The notes: a model not told the origin generated them from the letters alone. A DNA stretch of 41,440 nucleotides from UBA1738 sp045658645 (GCA_045658645.1 JAZOVJ010000074.1:1-41440), one strand, 5' to 3'; numbered from the stretch's first letter, positions 1-8,590 are shown. Numbers and translations: made by a program.

Positions 1-489
1 AACCTTATGGTTGGAACAACAGAAGATAAGTTCGATCCATATATGGATACAACAAGAGGAATGATTATAACTGTTCTTTATCGCTTAGAAGGCTCACCAG
101 AAGTAAATGGCGATAACCCATTTGCTGACGTAGCTGCTGACTCTTACTATGCAAAGGCAGTTATCTGGGGTCTACAGAACGGTATCATTTATGGTTTCTC
201 AGAAACTGAATTTGGTCCAGACGCAAAGATTACTCGTGAACAGTTAATGGCTATTAAGCACAGATATGCTGAATTCAAGGGATACGATCTATCACACGGA
301 GAAGATGTAGAACTTCATCTTTATGACGATGATCATCACGTATCTGGTTGGGCAGAAGAAGCAATGAAGTATGGTGTAGGAAGCGGATTGATTTATGGTA
401 AGACAGAATCAACACTTAATCCGAAGGATAATGCTTCAAGAGCAGAATTTGCTACAATTTTGAAGAGATTCTTTGAAATGCATAACTAA
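1..489 (+). CDS. SLH-domain surface protein, C-terminal part (5' end outside window)
   Basis: The reading frame is open from the first base (N-L-M-V...), so this is the tail of a longer protein and the ATG at base 7 is probably internal. What remains is almost three S-layer-homology repeats: the end of one (ending in a TTRGMIITVLYRLEG-like stretch), a second with FADV and ITREQ signatures, and a third ending SRAEFATILKRF. SLH triplets anchor exported proteins non-covalently to pyruvylated secondary cell-wall polymer. The protein therefore sits on the cell surface; its enzymatic or structural part lies upstream of the window and cannot be judged. Codon choice (aag, ttc, cca) looks like that of the highly expressed genes rpsT and the glycyl radical enzyme. 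Confidence 0.9.
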   Translation, partial: NLMVGTTEDKFDPYMDTTRGMIITVLYRLEGSPEVNGDNPFADVAADSYYAKAVIWGLQNGIIYGFSETEFGPDAKITREQLMAIKHRYAEFKGYDLSHGEDVELHLYDDDHHVSGWAEEAMKYGVGSGLIYGKTESTLNPKDNASRAEFATILKRFFEMHN

Positions 490-506
490 AATAAGCCGTA
501 AGGCTA

Positions 507-538
507 AAAAAGAGACAGGGTAAAACCTGTCTCTTTTT
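507..538 (+). terminator. Rho-independent terminator after the SLH gene
   Basis: A perfect A/T-flanked stem (AAAAAGAGACAGG pairing with CCTGTCTCTTTTT, loop GTAAAA) ends in a T-run 18 bases after the SLH stop codon. It is symmetrical enough to work in both directions and also lies beyond the 3' end of the convergent mltG gene. Confidence 0.85.
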
Positions 539-600
539 ACATAAAAAAACACCCGTTTGATTAGCCTTATTTTGAGGCATCATATACGAGTGGATATTTT

Positions 601-1623
601 TTACATTGTATTCTGATGTTCTGTATAGGTTTCTGTAAAGATATGACTTCCGTCATTTTTTGTGGTGTCAGTGTGATAATAAAGGTATTTGTGGATTTTA
701 GGTGTTAGTGCCGCCCTTATTGATTTAATACCAGGTGAGCATATAGGTCCTACCGGAAGCCCGCTATATCTATAGGTATTATAAGGTGAATTTATCTCTA
801 AATCCTTATAGAAAACACGGTCCACGTTATACATACCGTCTGAAATTGCATATACAACGCTTGCGTCAATCTGCAGAGGCATATTCTGTTTGATTCGGTT
901 ATGAATAACTCCTGAGATAATCTCTCTTTCGTTATCAAGCTTTGCCTCTCGCTCAACTAAAGATGCACAGGTTATAGTCTTATAAAAATCTGCAATATTC
1001 AAGTCCTTTGTTTGCTTTTGAAATTCAACAAGCATTGTCTTAATAACTGTTTCAGCAGTGGCATCCGAATAAAATTCGTAGGTTGACGGATATAGAAAAC
1101 CCTGGAGCTTATATCGTATGTTAGAGTTTTGAGGTACTGATTTTAAGAACGGATAATCATAGTTCTTTTTTAGTGCCGCTTCAAACTCACTGTCGGTGCA
1201 AAGCCCCATATCAACAACACGTGCCTTAATTTGTTCAACGGAAAAGCCTTCCGGAATAGTAAGGGTCATTGTGTTTTTCTTGGCACCTTTTGTAGCAAGC
1301 GTTGTTATAATTTCGCCCAAAGAATCATTTCTGTCAAACTTAAATGTTCCGTACTGAAGTTTGCCGTTATACTTTGATAAGGTAAGCCTTGCAAGGAAAA
1401 GATATTTTGAACTGATAACATCATTTTCTTTCAGTATTTCAGCAATTTTTGTGGATGATGAGCCTTCCGGGACTGTTATAGTGACCGTTCCTGATTTAAA
1501 ACAGGAGGAGAACATTAAAAGTAACAGTATAACAAGAACGGCAAGTGTCACGATTGTAACACGCTTTCTCTGTTTTTTTTGTTGCAGTTTCCGAAGTTTT
1601 AAACGGTGTAAGCCTTTTTCCAT
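601..1623 (-). CDS. mltG: Endolytic murein transglycosylase MltG (YceG-like)
   Basis: A 340-residue membrane-anchored protein. It has a basic N-terminus (RKLQQKKQRKR), one transmembrane segment at about residues 22-42, a LysM-like region around residues 45-110, and the YceG catalytic domain. The SLVEREA segment at about 221-227 holds the expected catalytic glutamate, followed by the conserved GVIHNR and LPVGPICSPG motifs. MltG cleaves nascent peptidoglycan strands at the outer membrane face and helps set glycan length. The start is supported by GGAGTGA about 8 bases upstream. It begins 15 bases after the obgE stop codon, so the two are probably one operon. Confidence 0.93.
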   Translation of the reverse strand: MEKGLHRLKLRKLQQKKQRKRVTIVTLAVLVILLLLMFSSCFKSGTVTITVPEGSSSTKIAEILKENDVISSKYLFLARLTLSKYNGKLQYGTFKFDRNDSLGEIITTLATKGAKKNTMTLTIPEGFSVEQIKARVVDMGLCTDSEFEAALKKNYDYPFLKSVPQNSNIRYKLQGFLYPSTYEFYSDATAETVIKTMLVEFQKQTKDLNIADFYKTITCASLVEREAKLDNEREIISGVIHNRIKQNMPLQIDASVVYAISDGMYNVDRVFYKDLEINSPYNTYRYSGLPVGPICSPGIKSIRAALTPKIHKYLYYHTDTTKNDGSHIFTETYTEHQNTM

Positions 1624-1638
1624 AGGTATATCACTCCA

Positions 1639-2919
1639 TTACCATACAAATTCGAATTCCAAATCGCCTATTCTTACAGTATCGCCTTCCTGGATACCGG
1701 CATCTGCCAAAGCGTCAATAACACCACGGTTTTTAAGTGCCTGCTGGAAGAACTGTAAGCTTTCTGAGTCGGAGAAGTTTACGCTGCCGCCAACTGATTC
1801 AATCCAGCTGCCTGAAACAACATAAATTCCGTCTTCAATATTAACTTCAAAGCCTTTATCGGTTTTGTCAATAAACTCTTCTTCGTTAATGTCAAGCTCG
1901 ATATCGAATTCCTGTATAGGCGGAAGCTCCTGAAGCTTTGTGTAAGTGTACTTCATAAGCTCGGAAAGACCCTCGCCGGTTGCTGCAGAGATGGGGAATA
2001 CCTCATAGCCTGCATTTTTCATAGTCGCTACAAATTCGTTATATACATCTTCGTCCTGAATGATGTCGGTTTTATTAGCCGCAATAATCTGTGGACGGTT
2101 TTCAAGCTCCATATTGTATTTTACAAGTTCGGAGTTGATAATCTCAAAATCATCAAGCGGATTTCTGCCCTCAATTCCCGATACATCAATTACGTGAATT
2201 AAAAGTCGTGTTCGCTCTATGTGGCGAAGGAACTCGTGTCCTAATCCAACGCCCTCTGATGCGCCCTCAATTATTCCCGGAATATCCGCCAAAACAAAGC
2301 TCATATGCTCAGCTAAAGACACAACGCCAAGGTTAGGCTCTAAGGTTGTAAAATGATAGTTGGCAATTTTCGGGTCAGCTTTTGTTGTGCGAGATAAAAT
2401 TGTGGATTTTCCAACGTTAGGAAAACCAACAAGACCAACGTCAGCCAAAAGCTTAAGCTCAAGGTAAACCTCACGCTCATCACCCTTCTGACCGTTTTTT
2501 GCAAAGTTGGGGGTCTGGCGTGTTGCTGTTGCAAAGTGTGCATTTCCCCAACCGCCGTTACCGCCTCGTGCAAGGATTACGTCTTTTTCGGGGTCGTAAA
2601 GGTCGGCAATAATTTTTCCGGTCAGGACATCTCGGACAACTGTTCCCTGCGGAACTGAAATGATAATATCCGAACCGCGTTTGCCGTTCATTTTGTTCTT
2701 CATTCCTGCCTGTCCGCTTTCTGCTACGTATTTACGCTTGTAACGGAAGTCCATTAAAGTGGTAAGGCCCAAATCAACCCGGAAAACAACGTTCCCGCCA
2801 CGACCGCCGTCACCACCGTCAGGACCGCCGGCAGCTACGTACTTTTCACGGTGAAAAGCAATTGAACCGTTACCGCCGTTACCGGCCTTTATATATATTT
2901 TTGCTTTATCTATAAACAT
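1639..2919 (-). CDS. obgE: GTPase ObgE/CgtA
   Basis: A 426-residue Obg-family GTPase that acts in late 50S ribosome assembly and stress signalling. The glycine-rich Obg domain covers about residues 1-158. The G domain follows, with G1 GFPNVGKST at 165-173, a DIPG G3 motif, NKTD as G4 and SAATGEG as G5. A C-terminal OCT domain starts at about residue 350, the form usual in Firmicutes. The start is fixed by AAGGGAG about 7 bases upstream. It is first in an obgE-mltG operon with its own promoter at 2973-3001. Confidence 0.97.
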   Translation of the reverse strand: MFIDKAKIYIKAGNGGNGSIAFHREKYVAAGGPDGGDGGRGGNVVFRVDLGLTTLMDFRYKRKYVAESGQAGMKNKMNGKRGSDIIISVPQGTVVRDVLTGKIIADLYDPEKDVILARGGNGGWGNAHFATATRQTPNFAKNGQKGDEREVYLELKLLADVGLVGFPNVGKSTILSRTTKADPKIANYHFTTLEPNLGVVSLAEHMSFVLADIPGIIEGASEGVGLGHEFLRHIERTRLLIHVIDVSGIEGRNPLDDFEIINSELVKYNMELENRPQIIAANKTDIIQDEDVYNEFVATMKNAGYEVFPISAATGEGLSELMKYTYTKLQELPPIQEFDIELDINEEEFIDKTDKGFEVNIEDGIYVVSGSWIESVGGSVNFSDSESLQFFQQALKNRGVIDALADAGIQEGDTVRIGDLEFEFVW

Positions 2920-2972
2920 ATATTTTCTCCCTTTCTAAAGGTTTAAAAAACTAAAAGTCCATTATCTTTTCT

Positions 2973-3001
2973 ATTATACCATAAAGTGACAAAAAAGTAA
3001 A
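2973..3001 (-). promoter_or_regulatory. SigA-type promoter for obgE-mltG
   Basis: Read on the minus strand: TTTACT, a 17-base spacer, then TATAAT preceded by TGG (extended -10). The distance to the obgE start is about 54 bases. No experimental start site is known to me. Confidence 0.7.
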
Positions 3002-3073
3002 TAGCAGGATTTAGGGACATATTAAAAGGAAAATGGATTAAATTCTGACATATACTTAACTTGAGGTGAGTGT

Positions 3074-3754
3074 ATGTCATTTATAATGGAAATTTTACAG
3101 AATATTATGCTTCTTTTGGGATTTGTAGGCGGTGGGAACAGTTTCCCGAAACCTCTTTCCAAGGAAGAGGAGGCAAAATATATTGACCTTATGGAAAAGG
3201 GTGATGAGCGGGCAAAAAACATACTTATTGAACACAATCTGCGACTTGTTGCACATATTGCAAAAAAGTATGCCACTGAAAATAACTTTGATGATTTGGT
3301 ATCAACAGGCACAATCGGACTTATTAAGGGAATAAACACCTTTGACAGAACAAAAACATCAAAGCTCACAACTTATATTGCAAGGTGTATAGAAAATGAG
3401 GTTTTAATGGTTTTAAGAGCCTCAAAAAAGAGTGCAGGAGACGTTTCTTTAGATGAATCCATCGGCGTTGATAAGGAAGGGAATAATATGACATTTTCCG
3501 ATGTGCTTCCTTTGGATACAGACGATATATCCGATATGATTGCCCTTAAGATAGACATCAAGAAATTGTATAGGGCAATAGATAATGTGTTATCGCCCGA
3601 TGAGAAAAAGATTTTGTTCTGGCGGTATGGACTTGGCAGTGAGAAAAAACGTACTCAGCGTGAAATTGCAAAAAGTCTGGGTATTTCAAGGTCATATGTG
3701 TCAAGGATAGAAAAAAGGGCAATAAAAAAGCTTTCAGCAGAAATTAAAGAATAG
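3074..3754 (+). CDS. sigK: RNA polymerase sporulation sigma factor SigK (pro-SigK)
   Basis: A 226-residue sigma-70 protein. The first 20 or so residues are hydrophobic (MEILQNIMLLLGFVGG) and precede FPKPLS, matching the pro-sequence of SigK that is removed by intramembrane proteolysis. Region 2 contains IEHNLRLVAHIAKKY and STGTIGLIKGI; region 4 ends in REIAKSLGISRSYVSRIEKRA. SigK drives late mother-cell transcription (coat, cortex maturation). The gene is intact, with no skin-type prophage interruption. The start is set by GAGGTGA 4 bases upstream. SigE is a paralogue, but the short pro-sequence and the FPKPLS junction favour SigK. Confidence 0.92.
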   Translation: MSFIMEILQNIMLLLGFVGGGNSFPKPLSKEEEAKYIDLMEKGDERAKNILIEHNLRLVAHIAKKYATENNFDDLVSTGTIGLIKGINTFDRTKTSKLTTYIARCIENEVLMVLRASKKSAGDVSLDESIGVDKEGNNMTFSDVLPLDTDDISDMIALKIDIKKLYRAIDNVLSPDEKKILFWRYGLGSEKKRTQREIAKSLGISRSYVSRIEKRAIKKLSAEIKE

Positions 3755-3800
3755 TTTTTTTGGCTTTTTTTCAAAATATACTAATGAAGGAGTGATTAAA

Positions 3801-4724
3801 ATGGAAAATATAAGAACAGACCTTGCCATTGAAGCGCACGAAATGTGCTCAAAGAAAAAAGCTGTGGAAACAGAAGTACGAGGTGTCAGCGTGAGAGAGG
3901 AAAAACGGGACGGTGTTTTCGTTACCGTTATTGACATTAACAATAAACAGGGCGAAAAGGAAATGGGGAAGCCTATGGGCAAATATATAACCATAGAAGC
4001 ACCAAAGATAAAGTTTTCAGATGAGGAGCTGGAAAATGCAGCAAATGTAATTGCCGAGCAGATACGAAAAATTTGCCACATTACTGAAAAAACGAAGACC
4101 CTTGTTGTAGGTCTCGGAAACGATATGATAACTCCCGATGCACTTGGGCCAAAAGTTGTGTCACAGCTTATGGTGACAAACCATATAAAGACGTATTTAA
4201 AGGATATGTTAGATGAATCGTATAGTTCGGTCTGTGCTATTGTTCCGGGGGTTTTGGGTACGACAGGAATAGAAACCACAGATATAATAAAGGGAGTTGC
4301 CGATAAAATAAAACCTGAAATAGTTATATGTGTGGACGCTCTTGCAACAAGAAGCGTTAACAGGATTTCAACAACTGTGCAGATTTCAGATACGGGAATA
4401 AGCCCGGGGTCCGGAGTTGAAAATAAGCGGGAAGAAATCAGCGAAAAAAGTATAGGTGCAAAGGTTATTTCAATAGGAGTACCAACAGTGGTTGATGCTG
4501 CAACAATAGCCTCGGACAGTATTGATGCTGTCATTGAAACAAACGAAGAACTTAAAATCTTGTGCTGTGGAAATGAAAGGCGGAATATTATAAAAAAAGC
4601 ACTGTTGGGAAGCGAAAAAAATATGATGGTAACGCCAAAGGATATTGACCTTGTAATCCGCCGAGCTGCAAAGGTTGTGGCGGACGGAATTAATCTTGCA
4701 CTTCACAATAGTGCCACTTTTTAA
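3801..4724 (+). CDS. gpr: GPR endopeptidase (spore protease for SASPs)
   Basis: A 307-residue germination protease (peptidase family A25). It degrades small acid-soluble spore proteins when spores germinate and is made as a zymogen in the forespore. The N-terminus has IRTDLA, the family's processing-site region. The core shows LVVGLGN, TPDALGP, TGIETTDIIKG, DALATRSV, ISDTGISPGSG and GVPTVVDAATIA. I start it at ATG 3801, because GAAGGAG at 3786-3792 is well placed for it; the GTG at 3792 overlaps that site. It follows sigK by 46 bases with no terminator between. In other spore formers gpr is read by forespore sigma factors; I could not find a convincing SigF/SigG promoter here. Confidence 0.96.
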   Translation: MENIRTDLAIEAHEMCSKKKAVETEVRGVSVREEKRDGVFVTVIDINNKQGEKEMGKPMGKYITIEAPKIKFSDEELENAANVIAEQIRKICHITEKTKTLVVGLGNDMITPDALGPKVVSQLMVTNHIKTYLKDMLDESYSSVCAIVPGVLGTTGIETTDIIKGVADKIKPEIVICVDALATRSVNRISTTVQISDTGISPGSGVENKREEISEKSIGAKVISIGVPTVVDAATIASDSIDAVIETNEELKILCCGNERRNIIKKALLGSEKNMMVTPKDIDLVIRRAAKVVADGINLALHNSATF

Positions 4725-4737
4725 AATGTGGAAAATA

Positions 4738-4766
4738 TTGACATAAGACCTATTTAGATGTAAAAT
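4738..4766 (+). promoter_or_regulatory. SigA-type promoter for ymfF-ymfH
   Basis: TTGACA, a 17-base spacer, then TAAAAT, ending 34 bases before the ymfF start codon. A TATACT just downstream (4767-4772) would need a 23-base spacer and is less likely to be the -10. Confidence 0.65.
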
Positions 4767-4800
4767 TATACTGATTACTAAAAATAAAGGAGCAGGAAGA

Positions 4801-6060
4801 ATGCTAAAGGTTATTCCTATAAATAATAATATAACGCTAAACTATATTCCTATGGATAAACTGAAAACAACCACAATAGGAATGTATATTCACAGACCGC
4901 TAAAAAAGGAAGAGGCGTCTTATAACGCTATTTTGCCACATATTTTAAAAAGAGGGAACAAGGTTTTAAAAAACAGTCAGGAAATTGCAAAATACCGTGA
5001 AAATTTATATGGTGCCAAATTTTCTGCAGGGATAAGCAAAAAGGGTGACAGTCAGATTTTGTGTTTTGAGGGAGAAACCATTTCCGATAAGTATGCACCG
5101 CATGGCGAAAAGCTGATATCAGGACTTTTAAAGCTTATTCTCGGTTCGGTTTTTGAACAGAACGAAACCTTTTCGGCGGAGGTTTTTGAGCAGGAAAGAA
5201 CAAACTCAATCACAAAAATTGAGAATATAATAAACGATAAAAGGGTCTATGCAATATATCGCTGTCAGGAGGAAATGTCAAAGGGGGACCCGTTTTCTGT
5301 TCCACGTCTTGGATACGTGGAGGATATGAAGAAGATGACAATGGAGGAGCTTTACAGCTATTATAAGGAGCTTATTGTTTCCTCTGAAATTGACATCTAT
5401 GTCTGCGGTGATGCGGATATTTCAGAAGTTGAAACTGAAATAAAAAATGCCGTATCAGGATATGAATTTAAAGAAGCAAAAATGCCAAAGAGTAACGTTC
5501 TTGCTATAAAGGACAAGGTTAATGACGTAACCGAAAGGCTTGACGTAACGCAGGGGAAGCTTGCGATAGGGTTCCTGACAGGAATCGCATCAACGGATGA
5601 GGACTACTATAATTTAGTGGTTGCCAATGCCGTTTTCGGCGGTGGTGCACAGAGCAAGCTGTTCAATAACGTACGTGAAAAGCTTAGTCTTGCATATTAT
5701 GCAGGGTCAATGCTTGATAAGTATAAGGGTATGCTTTTGGTGAATGCCGGAATTGAGTTTGAAAACTTCAAAAAGGCATACGATGAAACTCTTGTTCAGC
5801 TTGAAGAAGTAAAAAAGGGCAATATAACAGACCTTGAGATTGAATCAAGCAAGATGTTTTTGATAAATAGCCTTGTGACAACCTATGATGACCAGATGGC
5901 GTTAATTTCTTTCCACTTAAATCAAAAGGTGGCAGATACAAACAAAAGCATTGAAGAATGTATCGAAAAAATCAGGCTTGTGACAAAGGAAGATGTGGCA
6001 AGAATATTTAAAAAGGTGCATCTTGACACCGTGTACTTTCTTGCAGGAGAGGAGGCGTAA
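4801..6060 (+). CDS. ymfF: M16-family protein YmfF, zinc motif absent
   Basis: A 419-residue protein with the two-half M16 (insulinase-like) fold signature, including an FGGGAQSKLFNNVREKLSLAYY stretch in the C-terminal half. The HxxEH zinc motif expected near residue 45 is missing (the region reads YNAILPHILKRG), so it should be the non-catalytic partner of the next gene. Such YmfF/YmfH pairs are annotated as associated with the 5-aminopentanol modification of elongation factor EF-P in Bacillus-type bacteria; that role is inferred here from family membership. AAGGAG lies upstream of the ATG. The stop codon overlaps the ymfH start. Confidence 0.85.
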   Translation: MLKVIPINNNITLNYIPMDKLKTTTIGMYIHRPLKKEEASYNAILPHILKRGNKVLKNSQEIAKYRENLYGAKFSAGISKKGDSQILCFEGETISDKYAPHGEKLISGLLKLILGSVFEQNETFSAEVFEQERTNSITKIENIINDKRVYAIYRCQEEMSKGDPFSVPRLGYVEDMKKMTMEELYSYYKELIVSSEIDIYVCGDADISEVETEIKNAVSGYEFKEAKMPKSNVLAIKDKVNDVTERLDVTQGKLAIGFLTGIASTDEDYYNLVVANAVFGGGAQSKLFNNVREKLSLAYYAGSMLDKYKGMLLVNAGIEFENFKKAYDETLVQLEEVKKGNITDLEIESSKMFLINSLVTTYDDQMALISFHLNQKVADTNKSIEECIEKIRLVTKEDVARIFKKVHLDTVYFLAGEEA

Positions 6061-7346
6061 TGATGCAAAGAATATGTGATAAACAAACAGGCGAAAGTGT
6101 TTTTTATAAAAAGCACGAAAGCGGTCTTAACATTTATATTATGCCACGGGGCGGATATTCATCAAGTTATGCTATTTTCGGCACAAAGTACGGCTCTGTT
6201 GACTCTGAATTCATTGTGCCTGGTGAGACAAGCGTTACGAAAGTTCCTGACGGAATTGCACATTATCTTGAGCATAAGATGTTCGATCAGCCTGACGGTA
6301 GTAACGTTTTTGACAAGTTCTCAAAATTCGGCGGAGAGGCAAATGCCTTTACAAGCTTTAATATGACGGCATACCTTTTCTCTTGTACCGAAAATTTTGA
6401 GGAAAATTTAGAAACTTTAATGGACTATGTTCAGTCACCGTATTTCACAAAAGAAAGTGTTGAAAAGGAACAGGGAATTATCGGTCAGGAAATACGAATG
6501 TATGACGATAATGCGCCTTGGCGTGTCTTCTTTAACTTCCTTGGACTTTTGTATAAAAATAACCCTGTTAAGCTTGATATTGCAGGGACTGTTGAGAGCA
6601 TTGCAAAAATCGACCACGAGCTTTTGTATAAGTGTTACAATACTTTTTATAATCTTTCAAATATGACTTTGTTTGTAACAGGTGATTTGGACCCTCATGC
6701 GACACTTTCGGTTATTGAAAAGAATATCAAAAACAACACTCCGTTTGACGAGGAGATAAAGCGTATTTATCCTGAGGAGCCTAAAGAGGTTGCGGGTAAG
6801 TACAAAGAACAGTCAATCAGCGTTGCGACACCGCTTTTTATGATGGGCTGGAAGGACAACGATGTGGGATATTCCGGAAGGAAGCTTCTTAAAAAGTCTA
6901 TCGAAATGGAAATAATAACCGAAATGATATTTGGCAAAGGCTCGCCGCTTTATAACGACCTTTACGAGTCAGGACTTATAAACCAGAACTTCGGCTTTGA
7001 ATATTCACCTCATATTGATTATGCGTATACAGCAATTGAGGGTGAGAGCAAAGACCCTAAGGCTGTCTATGAAAAAATAACGGAATATGTGGATAATTTA
7101 CGAAAAGAAGGACTTTTGGAGGAGGACTTTAACCGCATCAAAAAGGTCATCTGGGGTGATTATATCCGCTCGTTTAATGATATTGAGGGCTATGCACACA
7201 GCTTCCTTACTATGTCATTTTTGGACATAAGCTATTTTGACTACTTTGAAGAATATGAAAGCATTACCTTCAGCGATGTAAAAGCAAGATTTATGGAGCA
7301 GTTCAACAATGACTATTCCGTATTATCGGTTATTAACCCAAAATAA
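6060..7346 (+). CDS. ymfH: M16-family zinc peptidase YmfH
   Basis: A 428-residue M16 metallopeptidase. The inverted zinc motif HYLEH is present (H68, E71, H72), and a glutamate in the KEQGIIGQEIRM segment, around residue 148, is the likely third ligand. It is the probable catalytic partner of YmfF, forming a heterodimer as paired M16 proteins often do. The start overlaps the ymfF stop (TAATG). ATG 6060 and ATG 6063 are both in frame and GAGAGGAGG at 6046-6054 could serve either, so the protein may be one residue shorter. Translational coupling with ymfF is likely. Confidence 0.88.
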   Translation: MMQRICDKQTGESVFYKKHESGLNIYIMPRGGYSSSYAIFGTKYGSVDSEFIVPGETSVTKVPDGIAHYLEHKMFDQPDGSNVFDKFSKFGGEANAFTSFNMTAYLFSCTENFEENLETLMDYVQSPYFTKESVEKEQGIIGQEIRMYDDNAPWRVFFNFLGLLYKNNPVKLDIAGTVESIAKIDHELLYKCYNTFYNLSNMTLFVTGDLDPHATLSVIEKNIKNNTPFDEEIKRIYPEEPKEVAGKYKEQSISVATPLFMMGWKDNDVGYSGRKLLKKSIEMEIITEMIFGKGSPLYNDLYESGLINQNFGFEYSPHIDYAYTAIEGESKDPKAVYEKITEYVDNLRKEGLLEEDFNRIKKVIWGDYIRSFNDIEGYAHSFLTMSFLDISYFDYFEEYESITFSDVKARFMEQFNNDYSVLSVINPK

Positions 7347-7372
7347 AAAAACGGCATTCTGCCGTTTTTTTT
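7345..7372 (+). terminator. Bidirectional terminator between ymfH and a convergent gene
   Basis: The stem AAAAAACGGCA/TGCCGTTTTTT with loop TTC starts at the ymfH stop codon. It has T-runs on both strands, so it also serves the small membrane-protein gene that ends at 7376. Confidence 0.85.
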
Positions 7373-7375
7373 GCT

Positions 7376-7666
7376 TTAAATCATTGCGATTAAAAATACT
7401 ATGCTTATTGCCATCAGGACTACGTGAAGAATGCCTATGGCATTCGCTTTTTTCAATTCTTCGTTTTCTAAAAACTGGCGAATCATTTTAAAAATCACAA
7501 GCGCTGCGCCGCAGATGATGGCAGGTGCAAAGAAAAATCCTAAAAGGCCCGCTTTTCCATCGGCTTGAAGTATGAAACTTAAAATAACAATAAAGTATGC
7601 GCAACCGGATAGCAGAGAGAATATAAGTCCGCCGTATTTTGTATTAAAAATCTTTTCTATTTTCAT
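7376..7666 (-). CDS. Small integral membrane protein, unknown function
   Basis: A 96-residue hydrophobic protein I do not recognise. It has about three transmembrane segments (residues 12-33, 40-60 and 75-95), separated by a short charged loop (KMIRQFLENEELKKAN). I place the start at the MKIEKIF methionine because GAGCGAGG sits about 8-10 bases upstream; the frame is open further, to 7777, but that extension lacks a ribosome binding site and would cross the promoter at 7700-7728. It is a single-gene unit convergent with ymfH and sharing its terminator. No catalytic motif or metal site is visible. Confidence 0.7.
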   Translation of the reverse strand: MKIEKIFNTKYGGLIFSLLSGCAYFIVILSFILQADGKAGLLGFFFAPAIICGAALVIFKMIRQFLENEELKKANAIGILHVVLMAISIVFLIAMI

Positions 7667-7699
7667 AAAAAATGCCTCGCTCTTTCGTAATATGGGATA

Positions 7700-7728
7700 A
7701 GTATAACACAAGTGAAAAGTAAAATCAA
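7700..7728 (-). promoter_or_regulatory. Promoter for the small membrane-protein gene
   Basis: On the minus strand: TTGATT, a 17-base spacer, then TATACT, lying 34 bases before the proposed start codon. It independently supports the shorter start. Confidence 0.65.
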
Positions 7729-7823
7729 TGTTTATGTCCTGTAATGGAGAAAAAAGTTGTTTAAAATGCACAATCAAAACAAAGTTCTTTTATTGATTAC
7801 TGTTAAAAGCATATAAAACCATA

Positions 7824-7853
7824 TTGACATAATACCTTTATTTATGGTACAAT
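7824..7853 (+). promoter_or_regulatory. SigA-type promoter for sigH
   Basis: TTGACA, an 18-base spacer, then TACAAT, giving a leader of about 55 bases before the sigH start codon. Confidence 0.65.
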
Positions 7854-7916
7854 AAACAGACAATATAGCATAGCAAGGAAAGGCTTGCAAGACAAATATT
7901 CGTGGAGGTTTTATCA

Positions 7917-8525
7917 GTGGCAAAATCGGGTTATGAAGACTTTTACACACTTTCCGATGAAGAATGCGTAAAAGTAAGCCAGACGGGGAATGAAGAGGCG
8001 CTGAACCACATAATTGCCAGATACAGAAACTACGTTTATTCCAAGGCAAATACATATTTTTTGGTGGGTGCTGATAAGGACGATGTGGCACAGGAGGGAC
8101 TTATTGGTCTTTACAAAGCCACACAGGAGTACAGAGAGTCTATGGGATGCTCATTCAAGCACTTTGCAGGAATTTGTATTTCCCGCCAGATAATTACAGC
8201 AATTAAGGCAGCGACACGAAAAAAACACGGACCTTTAAATTCTTACATTTCTCTTGACAAACCGGAGGAGTATGAAACCGAAGAAACTTTTGAGGGCGTG
8301 ATGGAGGCGGAAAGTCCTGAAGATATTGTAATCAGTCAGGAAAACCTTGAAAACATTGAGTGTAAGATTACAAAGGCACTGAGCAAAATGGAAATGCAGG
8401 TGTTTATGTACTATACTCAAGGGTTGTCTTACGAGGAAATAGCAAATCTGATGCAAAAGCCGGTGAAGTCAATAGATAACGCCCTTTGCAGAATAAAAAA
8501 GAAGCTGTTATCCGAGCTAAAATAA
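7917..8525 (+). CDS. sigH: RNA polymerase sporulation sigma factor SigH
   Basis: A 202-residue sigma-70 protein of the SigH (Spo0H) type, the factor that starts sporulation and transcribes spo0A, spoIIA and related genes. Diagnostic segments are IIARYRNYVYSKA, FLVGADKDDVAQEG, ISRQIITAIKAATRKKHGPLNS, and region 4 with VKSIDNALCRIKKKL. I choose GTG 7917 as the start because GTGGAGG at 7902-7908 lies 8 bases upstream; a GTG at 7902 is in frame but is itself part of that ribosome binding site. It is followed without a terminator by a structured RNA element and a zinc-ribbon gene. Confidence 0.95.
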   Translation: MAKSGYEDFYTLSDEECVKVSQTGNEEALNHIIARYRNYVYSKANTYFLVGADKDDVAQEGLIGLYKATQEYRESMGCSFKHFAGICISRQIITAIKAATRKKHGPLNSYISLDKPEEYETEETFEGVMEAESPEDIVISQENLENIECKITKALSKMEMQVFMYYTQGLSYEEIANLMQKPVKSIDNALCRIKKKLLSELK

Positions 8526-8590
8526 CCGCATATAGCTTAAGTTAAAGCAAAGCCGTAAGGCAATATAAGGGTGCAAATCCCTTTGTGCGG
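8526..8590 (+). ncRNA. Predicted multi-branched RNA element, class unknown
   Basis: Starting at the base after the sigH stop, CCGCA (8526-8530) can pair with TGCGG (8586-8590). It encloses three small hairpins: GCTT/AAGC (8535-8548), GCC-GTAA-GGC (8552-8561, a GNRA tetraloop) and AAGGG/CCCTT (8567-8583). The zinc-ribbon start codon lies 41 bases further on. The closed shape resembles a riboswitch aptamer or other cis-acting leader, but I do not recognise it as a known class; the GGTGCAAATCC stretch recalls a piece of cobalamin riboswitches without the rest of that fold. There is no expression platform with a terminator, so any control would act on translation or RNA stability. Confidence 0.4.

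Noticed and set aside
494..505. AGCCGTAAGGCT hairpin before the SLH terminator, similar to one hairpin of the element after sigH
   Set aside because: A four-base-pair stem with a GNRA loop is too short to call a shared motif.
1361..1825. 154-residue plus-strand open frame opposite mltG and obgE
   Set aside because: It is antisense to two confidently identified genes and shows no ribosome binding site or family motif; the same applies to other long antisense frames, such as 3734-4534 opposite gpr and 34948-35436 opposite sigF.
3028..3056. SigE promoter for sigK
   Set aside because: The -10 CATATACT fits well, but the -35 (GGAAAAT) is poor and the start site would fall almost on the ribosome binding site. 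Kept only as part of a pattern, not as a feature.
3749..3783. SigG-like promoter (GAATA ... TATACTA) for gpr
   Set aside because: The spacer is 23 bases, too long for SigG, and the start site would fall inside the ribosome binding site.
7667..7777. N-terminal extension of the small membrane protein (start at 7777)
   Set aside because: It lacks a ribosome binding site and would cross a well-formed promoter; the MKIEKIF start is better supported.
8526..8590. Cobalamin riboswitch after sigH
   Set aside because: Only the short GGTGCAAATCC string is similar; the B12-box and the rest of the fold are missing.
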